Source: Bin80 sp965215475 (GTDB lineage: Bacteria > Bacteroidota > Rhodothermia > Rhodothermales > Bin80). Taken from it: a stretch of DNA of 64,000 nucleotides. The stretch lies in contig OZ244061.1 in the NCBI GenBank assembly GCA_965215475.1, positions 186,001 to 250,000 on the forward strand, in the 5' to 3' direction. Below the pieces are notes generated by a model. It was given only the letters and a program-made list of their open reading frames with translations. It had not been told where the DNA came from and ran no database searches. Below, in pieces: positions 7,747 to 17,813 of the stretch. The first letter of the stretch is position 1, and every line of letters begins with the position of its first letter. The translations under genes and the position numbers were made by a program.

Positions 7747-9726
7747 TCAAAATGTTACCTGAAGGCCTGCATGTAATGTTCTTCCAGGCCCCGGGAGCCC
7801 TAATTGGGGTAAGACAACTTCGTCAGTCAAGTTGTTCACTCTTGCGAAGAACTCCGCCGAAGCCCCCCTGTGGAGAATCAGCCATGCAACACGGGAATTT
7901 ATCATCAATGAATTCGGAAGTGGGGTAAGGCGATTGTCCTCTCCTAGACTATACGAATTGCCGGAATAAGAACTCTCAAATACCACTGAAATTCCTTTTC
8001 CAAGTCGAGAATTTATATCACATCTTCCGATCCAGGATGGCTTTTCTACTAATGGTTTCGTTCCGCCTGGCGTGAGCTCCCGGGCATGCATTCCGGTTAA
8101 ACTGCAACTGAGTAACAGACTTTGGAGCACTCTCGAGGTGACCGTTGCTTCGAGCCCGAATACACGGCTCCCCGCAAGATTGACTCGTTGACGTCTTGCC
8201 CTGGTTTCTCCTTCAAGCAACACCATTTCCTGCCCAATCGTATTTGAAGTTCGGTTAAAGAATGCAATGGCTTCCGCAGTTGTTGTACCTCGCTCAAATT
8301 CGATCGCTGCCTCGGTGAGGAGGGAAGATTCGGGGTCTAGATCTGGGTTTACAAGAAAGCGCCCCAAGGCTTCACCGAATAGCTCTCTCATCGTAGGAAA
8401 ACGCGTCTTGCGTCCGATCACCCCCCGGATCCTTACATCGGGATACAGTTCATGAGAAAATCCCATGGTTGCTCCCAGTCCAGTTTGTAAACCACGTTCA
8501 GGCTTATCGCCTGTCTTGGGAGTTGCCAAGACATCGATACTTGCTCCAAATATTACATTTATAAGACCAGATCTTGTATACTCAATTCCATTACTGAGAA
8601 TACGTTGGGAAAAAGTCCTGTATAGGGATTCTCCCTGGAATTCAAGATCGTCCTGTTTATGAGTCGACGAAAGAAGGTTGACGGCCGCCTGGATGGATCC
8701 ATCGTTTCTAAAATCGTACATATATGTAAGCCGGACCCCATAGGTATCATCCTCATCAATTTGGCTTTTCAACTGCTTTGTGTAGGATTTATCCGAATAT
8801 TGGGCAATGGTTTGGCCAAATCTGCTGATCCATGCGGTACCTCGTAGGGTTCCACGAAGAAAGGGGAAATTACTGCTCAGGATCGCCATATTCTTGCTCC
8901 ACTCAGGATAGCGCCAGAATCGTACGTTCGCAGTACGTGGATCCAGATGGCCTTCTGGAGCAATCCCCTTTTTTCCATCAAAGCGTAAAATTGAAACGCC
9001 AATACTCCCCTCCCCCAAAGCATTAAATGCAAATTGCGCAAACACGGAACGCATCTGCCGGTCGGTATTGGTTCGAAGATCTTTCGAATCTTGACTGAAT
9101 GGAAGGTTGACCCTCCGAGGAAGACGATATCCATCTTGATCCGAGATTCCCATGAAAACCGTAGATTGAAAACGTTGCGTACGGCGAAGCCAAGTCATTC
9201 TTGCCTGTTGAGAACCCTGAGATCCTAAAATTCCTGATATCTGCGAAAAACTTCCCGTATTCTGGAGCTGTCTTGAAGTCATATTGATTGCCCCACCAAG
9301 AACATTCGCTCCATAAAGAACGGATGGGACGCCCTTGGCAATAGATATTTCGCCGACCACTTCTGAAGGAATGAGACTAAGATCTATACGATTATCCCAA
9401 GGAATATTCAATAAGGCGCCATCAAAAAACAAACTCACTTGCCGCTCTCCTGCACCCCGTAAATAGATAAGAGATTCTCCTCTAGAATTTGTCTGGAGAT
9501 GTGCCGAGGGAATCTGCCGTAGAACTGGATGAATCGACGGTGCATCGGCTTGGATAATCCCTGCAAGACGAACCTGCTGAGTCGTAGATATGGTAGATCG
9601 ATCAGGAGAATCCCCCGTCGATTGTACAACAATATCGCCTAATTCATAATGGATTAGGGAATCGGTTGGCACTTGAGCTTGCACTGCCCCGGCCACACAA
9701 AAAAAAATGAGTATCCTCAGGATCAT
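7747..9726 (-). CDS. TonB-dependent outer-membrane receptor
   Basis: About 659 residues with a signal peptide (MILRILIFFCVAGAVQA) and the plug domain of TonB-dependent receptors: VLRQIPSAHLQ, YLRGAGERQVSLFFDG, and the end-of-plug segment VLYGANVLGGAINM. The rest is beta-strand-rich and ends in aromatic Phe (GLQVTF), as outer-membrane barrels do. These receptors import siderophores, vitamin B12, metals or glycans using proton motive force through TonB; the ligand cannot be read here. ATG at 9726 fits the signal peptide best; a GTG at 9747 lies in frame upstream. It precedes no obvious substrate-binding partner; the upstream neighbour is a small lipoprotein on the same strand. Confidence 0.9.
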   Translation of the reverse strand: MILRILIFFCVAGAVQAQVPTDSLIHYELGDIVVQSTGDSPDRSTISTTQQVRLAGIIQADAPSIHPVLRQIPSAHLQTNSRGESLIYLRGAGERQVSLFFDGALLNIPWDNRIDLSLIPSEVVGEISIAKGVPSVLYGANVLGGAINMTSRQLQNTGSFSQISGILGSQGSQQARMTWLRRTQRFQSTVFMGISDQDGYRLPRRVNLPFSQDSKDLRTNTDRQMRSVFAQFAFNALGEGSIGVSILRFDGKKGIAPEGHLDPRTANVRFWRYPEWSKNMAILSSNFPFLRGTLRGTAWISRFGQTIAQYSDKSYTKQLKSQIDEDDTYGVRLTYMYDFRNDGSIQAAVNLLSSTHKQDDLEFQGESLYRTFSQRILSNGIEYTRSGLINVIFGASIDVLATPKTGDKPERGLQTGLGATMGFSHELYPDVRIRGVIGRKTRFPTMRELFGEALGRFLVNPDLDPESSLLTEAAIEFERGTTTAEAIAFFNRTSNTIGQEMVLLEGETRARRQRVNLAGSRVFGLEATVTSRVLQSLLLSCSLTGMHARELTPGGTKPLVEKPSWIGRCDINSRLGKGISVVFESSYSGNSYSLGEDNRLTPLPNSLMINSRVAWLILHRGASAEFFARVNNLTDEVVLPQLGLPGPGRTLHAGLQVTF

Positions 9727-9767
9727 AATATATCCACGAGTAACCACCTATATCCCCAAATAGGATA

Positions 9768-10322
9768 CTATTCAGTGGAGGCCGATTCTAAATCGGTCAG
9801 TAGATCCTGGAGTTCTAAAACTGACCACGCCCGGTTGTAATAATGCGGTCGGATCTGTAAGCGACCTTCTTCAGATGGCTGTCCTTGTACTGTAATTCCA
9901 AGATAGATTCCCAGATCTTGAGTAACTGAATGAATCTGATGTTGCTTCAACTCACTTTCACTGGTGATTGCGCCCAGTGCACGATGTAATGCTCTGTAGC
10001 GATCTCGACCGACCCAGTTCGTAATAAAATTATCCTGAATAGAGGTGGCCTCCTCTGCTAGTTTTTTTTGCTTCTCTGTCATGGCCATATACTCTCCCAC
10101 AATCGTCTGCATACGTTCACTAAATGGAATTAATTCAGGATGAATCGATGCCGCTTCCATCAACATCTCTGATTCAACTTCAATTCTTGAGGCTTCAGCG
10201 ATGACCTGTTGGCTAGCCGTGAGCACACTAGTCGCAACTTGTTCATCCGTATGGCCCCCGTAGGTTCTACAACCCGTTAAAATTACAAGTCCAAGCAATG
10301 GTAGAGTCAACCGGAATCGCAT
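9768..10322 (-). CDS. Small lipoprotein of unknown function
   Basis: About 184 residues starting with a lipoprotein signal peptide whose lipobox is LTGC, so it should be acylated and membrane-anchored. The mature part is mostly helical and charged (ASRIEVESEMLMEAA, MTEKQKKLAEEATS), without recognisable domains. It lies directly behind glgC: a TTG at 10340 would overlap the glgC stop, while ATG at 10322 gives a cleaner signal peptide and leaves a 14-base gap. Co-transcription with glgC and the TonB receptor is likely from spacing, but no functional link is evident. Confidence 0.6.
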   Translation of the reverse strand: MRFRLTLPLLGLVILTGCRTYGGHTDEQVATSVLTASQQVIAEASRIEVESEMLMEAASIHPELIPFSERMQTIVGEYMAMTEKQKKLAEEATSIQDNFITNWVGRDRYRALHRALGAITSESELKQHQIHSVTQDLGIYLGITVQGQPSEEGRLQIRPHYYNRAWSVLELQDLLTDLESASTE

Positions 10323-10336
10323 CTTAGAAAATCGTA

Positions 10337-11599
10337 TCAAATTACCGTCTCATCTGGAATAGAAACATTTTTCGGAATCACAACAACACCGTCCCGAATA
10401 TAGAAATTTTCCCCATCGTGCTCTTGTACGCCCTCCTTGTTACGTATGATGCATTTATTCCCAACCTTTACATTCTTGTCTACGATCGTACCCTCAATAA
10501 AGGTGTTGTCTCCAACACCAGGTTCTTCAGGCCCCTCAATCCGTTCATTGGATGATGGTTCATACAAAGGATAATAATCCGCGCCCAGAAGAACAGAATC
10601 ACGGATGGTTGTATGATTCCCAATTCGTGAGCGAATTCCAATTACAGATCGGCTTATCGAACTGTCGCCAATGACGCACCCCTCTGAAACAAGACTATCC
10701 GTGAATTTAGCACCGGATATTTTTGCAGGTGGAAGCATCCGTGCATTTGTATACAATCTCATATTGGGATCGTAGATATTGAATCCAGATACGGGATCCG
10801 TCAGCATGAGACTGGCATCATAGTACGAGCGAATGGTACCAATATCACTCCAATATCCCTCAAATGGATAACTGAGTACTTTCACTTTATCAATTGCTCG
10901 AGGTATGATCTGCTTCCCAAAATCATGATCATTTGGATGTTGGTCAAGGGCGCGGAAAAGAAGCTCACTGTTGAATACATAAATCCCCATGGAGGCCAGA
11001 TATACTCGCCCACTAGACTTCATAGATTCACTGACTGAACTAGACTTTCCAGTGAGATTTTCTGGTTTCTCATAGAATTCTTTAATCTCATGACGGTCAT
11101 TCGTTTTGAGAATACCAAAGCTAGGAGCTTCGTCTTTTGTCACTGGAATCGTCGCGACCGTGACGGCTGCATCGTTGGAAGCGTGGTAATCAATGATCTT
11201 TTGATAATCCATTGAATAGAGCTGATCACCAGATAAGATCAATACATAATCCTGACGGTAGATTGAAACATGTGGAATACATTGGCGCACGGCATCCGCA
11301 GTCCCCTGAAACCAGTTTGCAGAACGCTGAGTCTGCTCCGCTGCCATGACCGTCACAAACCCCCGTCGATAATTATCGAATCGGTAGGTATGGGCAAGAT
11401 GTCGATTCAAACTGGCGGAATTGAATTGCGTCAGCACAAAGATCTTACTGATATTAGAATTAATACAGTTCGAGACCGGAACGTCAATCAGCCGGTACTT
11501 CCCAGCAAGTGGCACTGCCGGCTTTGAGCGAAGAACCGTGAGGGGAAACAGACGAGAGCCAGCTCCCCCACCGAGGATAATAGCAATACAATCAGTCAT
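10337..11599 (-). CDS. glgC: Glucose-1-phosphate adenylyltransferase (ADP-glucose synthase)
   Basis: Makes ADP-glucose from ATP and glucose-1-phosphate, the committed step of bacterial glycogen synthesis. The N-terminal nucleotidyltransferase signature GGGAGSRLFPLTVLRSKPAV begins at residue 10 and is followed by KYRLIDVPVSNC; WFQGTADAVRQ and the SGDQLYSMDY metal-binding region are present, and the C-terminal part has left-handed beta-helix hexapeptides (GDNTFIEGTIVDKNVKVGN). Its 420 residues match the family. No other glycogen gene is in the window. The enzyme is usually allosterically controlled by glycolytic intermediates (family knowledge). Confidence 0.95.
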   Translation of the reverse strand: MTDCIAIILGGGAGSRLFPLTVLRSKPAVPLAGKYRLIDVPVSNCINSNISKIFVLTQFNSASLNRHLAHTYRFDNYRRGFVTVMAAEQTQRSANWFQGTADAVRQCIPHVSIYRQDYVLILSGDQLYSMDYQKIIDYHASNDAAVTVATIPVTKDEAPSFGILKTNDRHEIKEFYEKPENLTGKSSSVSESMKSSGRVYLASMGIYVFNSELLFRALDQHPNDHDFGKQIIPRAIDKVKVLSYPFEGYWSDIGTIRSYYDASLMLTDPVSGFNIYDPNMRLYTNARMLPPAKISGAKFTDSLVSEGCVIGDSSISRSVIGIRSRIGNHTTIRDSVLLGADYYPLYEPSSNERIEGPEEPGVGDNTFIEGTIVDKNVKVGNKCIIRNKEGVQEHDGENFYIRDGVVVIPKNVSIPDETVI

Positions 11600-11704
11600 T
11601 TGAATTGAGATAATTCTTCAGAAAGATAGGGTATCAAGCGATCATGCCACGAATTCATATAAGCAGTGCGAAACCGCTAGAATGATATCGGGTAAACTAC
11701 TTTG

Positions 11705-14700
11705 ATGAGCAATAAGTCCAGATATATCTTGAGTAGGATCCAAGCCCGACTCCGGGGATGCTGGAATCGGCTAATTGCAGAACGTGTATTCGTTGGTCTT
11801 GTTCTGCTCATTCTCACGGTTGTTAGCGGTTTCACCCTGCTTTTGATGGTGGAGATGCGTTTCTGGATGCCAACCCCATGGCGCAGTATTTTTTTCTGGA
11901 CTTGGATGTTAGCATCAGTTATCCTGTTTTTCTGGTTCGTACTTCGACCTTGGATCATCGGATGGGTGCTCCGTTCTCATTATAAAAATATTGCTCGTGC
12001 GGTGTCGGAGGACCAGCCTGCTCTGCAAAATCGACTACTATCTCTTCTTGAGCTATGCAATGGGGATGCTAGCCCCGCCCCACAGCCTCTCATTGATCAT
12101 GCTGTAGAATCACTGGATGCAGAAGTATCCAAATTGCCTCTGTTTGAACGAATAAACTGGCGTCAACCCATTCTTCGGAGCAGGTACACCGTCATTCCGC
12201 TTGGACTGATTGCCATCTTGGTTCTTGCGGCACCACAGGGATTCCGAGATGCTTCTGTTCGACTGTTTTCCCCAGGTACAACCTTTGATCGCCCTGCCCC
12301 ATTCTCTCTCCAAATCACGCCTGGCAATGTCGAGGTAACCAAGGGAGATTCTCTCGTGATGATCGCCTATGCATCGGGAATTATGACGCCAGATAGGGTG
12401 TCCTTTGAACTGAAGGTAATCGGAGAAACTCGGATACGATCCCAGAATGTCAAAAGTGATTCTCTTGGCCGTTTTCTTTATCAGGAAAATAATCTCCGTC
12501 TTCCAATGCGATATCGTGCGATCTCCGGTTCTGTGACGTCTGACTGGTACGATATTACCGTTATTGATCGGCCCATTCTCCGAAATCTGCAAATTACCTT
12601 AAATCCTCCACCCTACTCCAAGCTTCCCACCGAAGAATTGCCACCCGGAACGGGAAATATTACCGCTCTACAAGGCACCTCAGCATATATTCGAATTCGC
12701 TCCAGTATTCCAGGTACCCGAGCTTGGCTCTCGTTCAACTCAGATCGGGATGATTTTATTCTTGACGAGCTAGCTGGTACCATGATAATTCATAATGAAG
12801 CTAGCTATCGTATTTTGCTTGAATCGTCTAATGGTGTTCGTAATTTAGACCCGATCACGTATTCGATTGCCCCGCTTTACGACCGCCCACCTTCGATTGA
12901 TCTCATCTCTCCGGCCTCCCAGGCAGATATGGATTTTGAGCTACTGGTTCCATTAACAATTCGTGTACAAGACGATTTTGGGTTCTCTCGCTTTACTCTT
13001 TCCTGGCGTCATTCAGAAAGTCGCTTTGGAGATACAATGGATTCTTTTCAAGAAATTGAACTCCCCCTGCCGACCGCTCCCGAAATCCAATATCTCTGGG
13101 ATCTGGATGCAACCACGGGCTTGGATATTGTCCCTGGCGATATAATCAGTTACTTTGTATCCATCTGGGATAATGATGGATATAATGGTCCCAAAAAGAG
13201 CTCAAGTGCAACTCAGGAGCTACGTCTGCCATCGATTACAGAACGATATGAATCGCTGGAGGCAACACAAGATCAAACGGAGTCTGGTTTTGAGTCACTG
13301 CTGGAGGAGACAGAACGGATCAGGGAAGAGTTTGCTGAACTCAGGGATGAATTGCGCAGAAAACAGGATGCCAGCTGGGATGATCGGCAAAATCTTGAAG
13401 AGTTACGCCAAGCACAAGCAAATCTCCAAAATCGGGTCGATGAGCTTGCCGGCAACATGGCCGATGCTGCTCAGCAAATGGAAGATCATAACCTGGTCAG
13501 TGATGAATTGCTTGATTTGTTTGAAGAACTTCAAAATGTGACCGAAGAGATCAACTCTCCTGAACTAATGGAAGCACTGCAAGAGTTGCAAGAGGCTCTT
13601 TCTGAACTTGATCCTGCTATGATGCAAGAATCACTGGAAAAATTCGAGTTCAATGAAGAGATGTTCCGAGAGCGTATCGAGCGGGCATTAGAGCTATTCA
13701 AAAATTTTCAAGTACAGCAACAACTAGAAGAATCATCCCGTCGTGCAGAAGACTTGCAACAGGTACAGGAAAAACTCGCGGAGCAAACGAGTGAGGAGGA
13801 TGCAATGGAGAATTCTGAAGATCTTGCCGAAGAACAGTTACTGGCATCAGACGAGATGTCGAAGCTTGAGGATAAGATGGAAGAAATCTTTGACCGAATG
13901 CAAGAACTTGATCGAGCCCCTACGAGCCAAATGGAACAGCTCAACCAGCAAACGCAAGCCAAAGAGCTTCCCCAGAATATGCAACAAAATGCTCAGCAAA
14001 TGCAATCTGGGCAGATGCAACAGGCAAATCAGGGACAGCAACAGATGAGTCAAAGTATGCAACAGTTGCAATCGGATCTGCAGAATATTCAGAGTGGAAT
14101 GCAAGGGCAGCAGATGCAGATTAATCTGGCAGCACTCAAGTTGATCTTAAGTAACATTCTCAGGTTATCCCAAGACCAAGAGGAATTACGTAGGAAGATT
14201 ACAAATGCTACCCAAGAAAGTACCCTATTCCGTGATTTTGCGCAGGAGCAATCCATTCTAGAAAAAGGTGGAGCAGTCGTTGCAGATTCAATTCAGTCAC
14301 TGGGCCGCAGCTTGCCACAACTATCTAGGGATGTACAGAAGTTTGCAGGAGACGCACTTTTTCAAATGTCGACCACGACACAGGCACTTACCAATCGAAA
14401 TCGTCAATCTGCTGAATCCAATGCGAAACAGGCAATGACCAGCCTGAACAATCTTGCACTTCTTTTGAGTGACCTCCTGGATCAACTCATGAATTCTTCT
14501 TCAAGTAGTGGTGGAGGCATGTCCATGGAGCAAATGATCCAGCAGCTCCAACAGATGGCCGCACAACAAGAGCAATTAAATCAGACTCTTGAAGATCTTT
14601 TGGGGCAACAGCAAGGAGAGCGATTGACGCCAGACATGCAAGAACGTCTTCAACAAATGGCTAGGCAACAAGAATTGATGCGGCGTCAACTCACCGAGCT

Positions 14701-15061
14701 TGCACAGGAGCGTGACCTGGCCAGTCAACTAGCTGGTGATCTGGAACGCATTGCACAACAGATGGAAGAATCCATTCAGGAGTTACAATCCGGTCAGGTG
14801 AATCGTCCAACAAGGCAACGCCAACAACAAATCCTCACTAGACTTCTTGATGCATCCCGTAGTCTTCAAGAAAGAGGGCGTGAGCAAAAACGAGAAGGTC
14901 GTGAAGGATCTGCGATTGAACGCGCGTCCCCCCTACCTCTGCAACTAAACATGACCGAAGATGAACTGCAACGAGCACTGATGAGTGCACGTGAAAGCGG
15001 GTACGCAAAAGATTACCAAGAACTTATTCAGCGGTATTTCGAGTTGCTTCAGAATCAATGA
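11705..15061 (+). CDS. DUF4175-type membrane protein with long glutamine-rich coiled coil
   Basis: About 1,118 residues. The N-terminus has two membrane helices (roughly residues 27-50 and 55-77) and a third near 160-177, then a region with beta-sandwich character. From about residue 510 to the end it is a long coiled coil, extremely rich in Q, E, L and M (QMQSGQMQQANQGQQQM), with a serine/glycine linker near 930. This arrangement matches DUF4175-like proteins of Bacteroidota and Alphaproteobacteria, whose function is not established. A TTG three bases upstream is in frame, but ATG at 11705 is preferred. The 3' end overlaps the convergent DCC gene by 38 bases. Confidence 0.7.
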   Translation: MSNKSRYILSRIQARLRGCWNRLIAERVFVGLVLLILTVVSGFTLLLMVEMRFWMPTPWRSIFFWTWMLASVILFFWFVLRPWIIGWVLRSHYKNIARAVSEDQPALQNRLLSLLELCNGDASPAPQPLIDHAVESLDAEVSKLPLFERINWRQPILRSRYTVIPLGLIAILVLAAPQGFRDASVRLFSPGTTFDRPAPFSLQITPGNVEVTKGDSLVMIAYASGIMTPDRVSFELKVIGETRIRSQNVKSDSLGRFLYQENNLRLPMRYRAISGSVTSDWYDITVIDRPILRNLQITLNPPPYSKLPTEELPPGTGNITALQGTSAYIRIRSSIPGTRAWLSFNSDRDDFILDELAGTMIIHNEASYRILLESSNGVRNLDPITYSIAPLYDRPPSIDLISPASQADMDFELLVPLTIRVQDDFGFSRFTLSWRHSESRFGDTMDSFQEIELPLPTAPEIQYLWDLDATTGLDIVPGDIISYFVSIWDNDGYNGPKKSSSATQELRLPSITERYESLEATQDQTESGFESLLEETERIREEFAELRDELRRKQDASWDDRQNLEELRQAQANLQNRVDELAGNMADAAQQMEDHNLVSDELLDLFEELQNVTEEINSPELMEALQELQEALSELDPAMMQESLEKFEFNEEMFRERIERALELFKNFQVQQQLEESSRRAEDLQQVQEKLAEQTSEEDAMENSEDLAEEQLLASDEMSKLEDKMEEIFDRMQELDRAPTSQMEQLNQQTQAKELPQNMQQNAQQMQSGQMQQANQGQQQMSQSMQQLQSDLQNIQSGMQGQQMQINLAALKLILSNILRLSQDQEELRRKITNATQESTLFRDFAQEQSILEKGGAVVADSIQSLGRSLPQLSRDVQKFAGDALFQMSTTTQALTNRNRQSAESNAKQAMTSLNNLALLLSDLLDQLMNSSSSSGGGMSMEQMIQQLQQMAAQQEQLNQTLEDLLGQQQGERLTPDMQERLQQMARQQELMRRQLTELAQERDLASQLAGDLERIAQQMEESIQELQSGQVNRPTRQRQQQILTRLLDASRSLQERGREQKREGREGSAIERASPLPLQLNMTEDELQRALMSARESGYAKDYQELIQRYFELLQNQ

Positions 15062-15356
15062 TGAGGTGTCGCCGTTTTGCAATCATTCGATAAACTGCGT
15101 CACGAATTGGCCTTGGAATGGTCATGAGTAATTGTGCAACCATGTTCCAAGGGAATCCCAGGTGCTTCAATGCACGAAGAGCTGCGGTAGAAGCTTCCCA
15201 TCTTCCCTTTTCATCACTTAAAGTAACACATGAGGCATCAGGTGGAAGTTCCTGAAATGACAGCCGATTATGACGATCTTTTCTGCGAAGCCAATCCACC
15301 GAGTACGTGCATAACTCACACTTTCCATCATACCCCAATTCGATTTTTTTCGCCAT
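15024..15356 (-). CDS. DCC-family thiol-disulfide oxidoreductase-like protein (DUF393)
   Basis: A 110-residue protein with the family hallmark YDGKCELC near the N-terminus, giving a CxxC pair at Cys13 and Cys16. DCC proteins are small thioredoxin-like predicted oxidoreductases; their partners are mostly unknown. No signal peptide. Its start codon is only 14 bases from the start of the divergent chromate-type transporter, so the two must share a promoter region that overlaps coding sequence, and its 3' end runs 38 bases into the convergent DUF4175 gene. Confidence 0.8.
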   Translation of the reverse strand: MAKKIELGYDGKCELCTYSVDWLRRKDRHNRLSFQELPPDASCVTLSDEKGRWEASTAALRALKHLGFPWNMVAQLLMTIPRPIRDAVYRMIAKRRHLIIDSEATRNTAE

Positions 15357-15370
15357 GAGCTTACATCTTC

Positions 15371-16474
15371 ATGAATGAGCTGATACGACTGTTCCTCAAG
15401 TTGGGTTTTATCGGATTTGGTGGTCCTGCTGCGGTCATTGCAATGATGGATGATGAAGTTGTTACCCGTCGCAAATGGCTCACCCGAGAACATTTTCTGG
15501 ATCTAGTCGGCGCTACGAACCTGATTCCTGGGCCGAACTCAACCGAAATGGCCATGCACGTTGGTTATGAGCGACGTGGCTTCGGTGGTATGGTCGTCGC
15601 TGGTCTCTGTTTCATTTTACCTGCTGCACTGATGACGGGGACGCTCGGATGGTTGTATGCCGAATATGGCACCGTACCTGAGGTTGAACCATTTCTTCGG
15701 GGCATCAAACCCGCTGTACTAGCAATCATTCTCGGGGCTCTCTGGCGCTTGGGGAAGTCTGCCGTGAAAGCGTGGTCACTGGTTCCAATTGGGGTGACCG
15801 TAGCCATTGGATTATTGCTTGGGGTCAATGAAGTGTTGGCTATGCTGGGAGGAGGTCTATTGGGACTTGGAGGACTTTATTTTTGGCGCCGCCGATTGAC
15901 GGCTATCGGTGCAATCATACCTTTCCTTTACGGATTCCTTCAGATCCCCAAGGTAGAGTATAGTATCTGGACACTTGGCTGGTTTTTCCTCAAGGTTGGT
16001 TCTGTCCTCTACGGAAGTGGTTACGTTTTGATTGCATTTCTGGAGGGTGGCTTGGTACAAACTTATGGCTGGTTGACAGAGCAACAGCTACTGGATGCGA
16101 TTGCTATCGGTCAATTTACCCCTGGCCCTGTACTCAGCACAGCTACATTTATTGGGGTATTCCTGGACGGCTGGCAAGGTGGGGTAATGGCTACCGTAGC
16201 TATCTTTTTGCCATCTTTTGTATTTGTCAGCATCTTAAATCCACTCATCCCCCGTCTTCGTAAATCGACCATGATGGGATCATTTCTGGATGCTGTAAAT
16301 GTGAGTGCAGTGGCTCTGATGCTTGTGGTCACAGTACGGCTAGGACTCAGCGTATTGACGGGTTGGGCACCGATTGCGATCTTCTTACTAGCTGCGGGTG
16401 TGAGTTTGCGCTTTAAGGTTAATGCTGTTTGGCTTGTTGTAGGCGGTGCCCTGCTTGGTTTGCTATTCATTTGA
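15371..16474 (+). CDS. chrA: Chromate-type ion transporter (CHR family)
   Basis: A 367-residue inner-membrane protein with the duplicated CHR architecture: GFGGPAAVIAMM and LIPGPNSTEMAMHVGY in the first half, YGSGYVLIAFL and GQFTPGPVLSTATFIG in the second. Family members export chromate, or act in sulfate or other oxyanion transport, so chromate as substrate is not certain. Length is typical of the long, two-domain form. Divergent from the DCC thiol gene with a 14-bp gap. No regulator gene of the chrB type is adjacent. Confidence 0.9.
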   Translation: MNELIRLFLKLGFIGFGGPAAVIAMMDDEVVTRRKWLTREHFLDLVGATNLIPGPNSTEMAMHVGYERRGFGGMVVAGLCFILPAALMTGTLGWLYAEYGTVPEVEPFLRGIKPAVLAIILGALWRLGKSAVKAWSLVPIGVTVAIGLLLGVNEVLAMLGGGLLGLGGLYFWRRRLTAIGAIIPFLYGFLQIPKVEYSIWTLGWFFLKVGSVLYGSGYVLIAFLEGGLVQTYGWLTEQQLLDAIAIGQFTPGPVLSTATFIGVFLDGWQGGVMATVAIFLPSFVFVSILNPLIPRLRKSTMMGSFLDAVNVSAVALMLVVTVRLGLSVLTGWAPIAIFLLAAGVSLRFKVNAVWLVVGGALLGLLFI

Positions 16475-16695
16475 TTGGTTGTGGCCTTGACACATATCCA
16501 TACAATGCGCTATGTGAATTTACTCGATCAAGGTTCTATCGTGGTGGCCAGTATTCTTCTGACTTATCTTCAAACATTTACTGGTATTTATTCGTTAGAA
16601 AGAATCGTGATGGCCCTACGGATATATTTCACGCTAAGGACAGCTGAGAATTATCATCTTATTGATGAATCTCTTTACTATAACCTGCGCTGAAT

Positions 16696-17805
16696 ATGTA
16701 TAACGATAAACTTCATCTCTCTGACTTATCAATAACAAATTTCCGAGGGATACGTCAACTCTCGATCAATAAACTGGGGCGAGTTAACCTTATTACTGGT
16801 CTAAACGGCGTCGGTAAAACAACGGTTCTTGAAGCAGTGCGCGTGTATGCAACTCGTGGAGATCAGGATGTATTTCGAACCTTACTCTATTCAAGAGATG
16901 AACTCGTGGAGGCTCCTGACGAAGATCGAGATATTGTAATGTTTCCCGATTATTCTGCCCTCTTCTTTGGTAGACATGTTACTCCTGGTCAGTCAATCTC
17001 AATTGGTCCCGCATCTGGTCATGATTGCCTCAAAATTGAAGTGGTCGATATAGAGGATCTACCTGAGCCACAGCAAGATCTTTTTTCCAAGCTTAACTCT
17101 GACGCAAATCAAGCCTTGAAGGTTGTCCACCGAGATGCACAATCGGTACTGCCCTGGCTCTCTGGTGTTCACCATGTCCCCAGAGCATTGAGACGAATGA
17201 GACTTAGTCACCAAGACATGTCGGATCCGATTAGTTGTGAATCATTAGGTCCAGGGCTCCTGAAAAATCATGTTCTTGCAAGCTATTGGGATAAGGTCGT
17301 ACTAACTCCTCAAGAATTCCTTGCCCTGAAAGCTCTTAACCTAACTGGACAAAATATAAATGGTATTGCAGCAATTGGAGAAGATCGCAGAGGATATAGT
17401 AGATCTGGTAGTCGAATTGTGGTCAAGATTAATGATGATACACAGCCTCTACCACTGAAGAGCTTGGGGGATGGAATTACACGTTTATTTGCAACCAGCC
17501 TCGCTTTGGCTGTTAGCCGCGATGGCTTTCTAGTTATTGACGAAGTAGAAAATGGAATCCATTACTCTGTCCAATACGAATTTTGGAAAATGATTTTGAA
17601 GGCTGCGCAGGAATATAACGTTCAGATACTCGCCACAACTCATAGCTTCGATTGTATCAAAGCATTTGCAAGTGCCGCTAATGAAATTGAAGAATCCAAT
17701 GGTATTCTAATACGCCTAGAGGGTGAGAATGGAGATATAACAGCGGTTGAGTATACCGAGAACGAGATAGAAATTGCAAGTTATCATAATATTGAAGTTC
17801 GATAG
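16696..17805 (+). CDS. AAA-family ATPase of the ABC/OLD type, partner of a DUF3226 protein
   Basis: A 369-residue soluble ATPase. It opens with LSITNFRGIRQL, the SMC/RecF-like start, followed by Walker A GLNGVGKT (residues 35-42). The LPLKSLGDGITRLF stretch occupies the signature position, Walker B is LVIDE (about 279-283), and an H-loop TTHS lies near His316. This is the AAA_15/AAA_21 class used in many anti-phage systems (OLD, PARIS AriA, Septu-type). The next gene starts 8 bases after the stop and encodes a TOPRIM-like DUF3226 protein, so together they resemble an OLD nuclease split into two chains, or a PARIS-like pair. The assignment to defence is an inference. Ends in TAG. Confidence 0.85.
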   Translation: MYNDKLHLSDLSITNFRGIRQLSINKLGRVNLITGLNGVGKTTVLEAVRVYATRGDQDVFRTLLYSRDELVEAPDEDRDIVMFPDYSALFFGRHVTPGQSISIGPASGHDCLKIEVVDIEDLPEPQQDLFSKLNSDANQALKVVHRDAQSVLPWLSGVHHVPRALRRMRLSHQDMSDPISCESLGPGLLKNHVLASYWDKVVLTPQEFLALKALNLTGQNINGIAAIGEDRRGYSRSGSRIVVKINDDTQPLPLKSLGDGITRLFATSLALAVSRDGFLVIDEVENGIHYSVQYEFWKMILKAAQEYNVQILATTHSFDCIKAFASAANEIEESNGILIRLEGENGDITAVEYTENEIEIASYHNIEVR

Positions 17806-17813
17806 ATTCCTTA

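Noticed and set aside
16475..16693. Frame of 72 codons between the chromate-type transporter and the ATPase
   Set aside because: No ribosome-binding site, TTG start, no domain; a second overlapping frame of the same length exists. Treated as intergenic leader of the ATPase pair.
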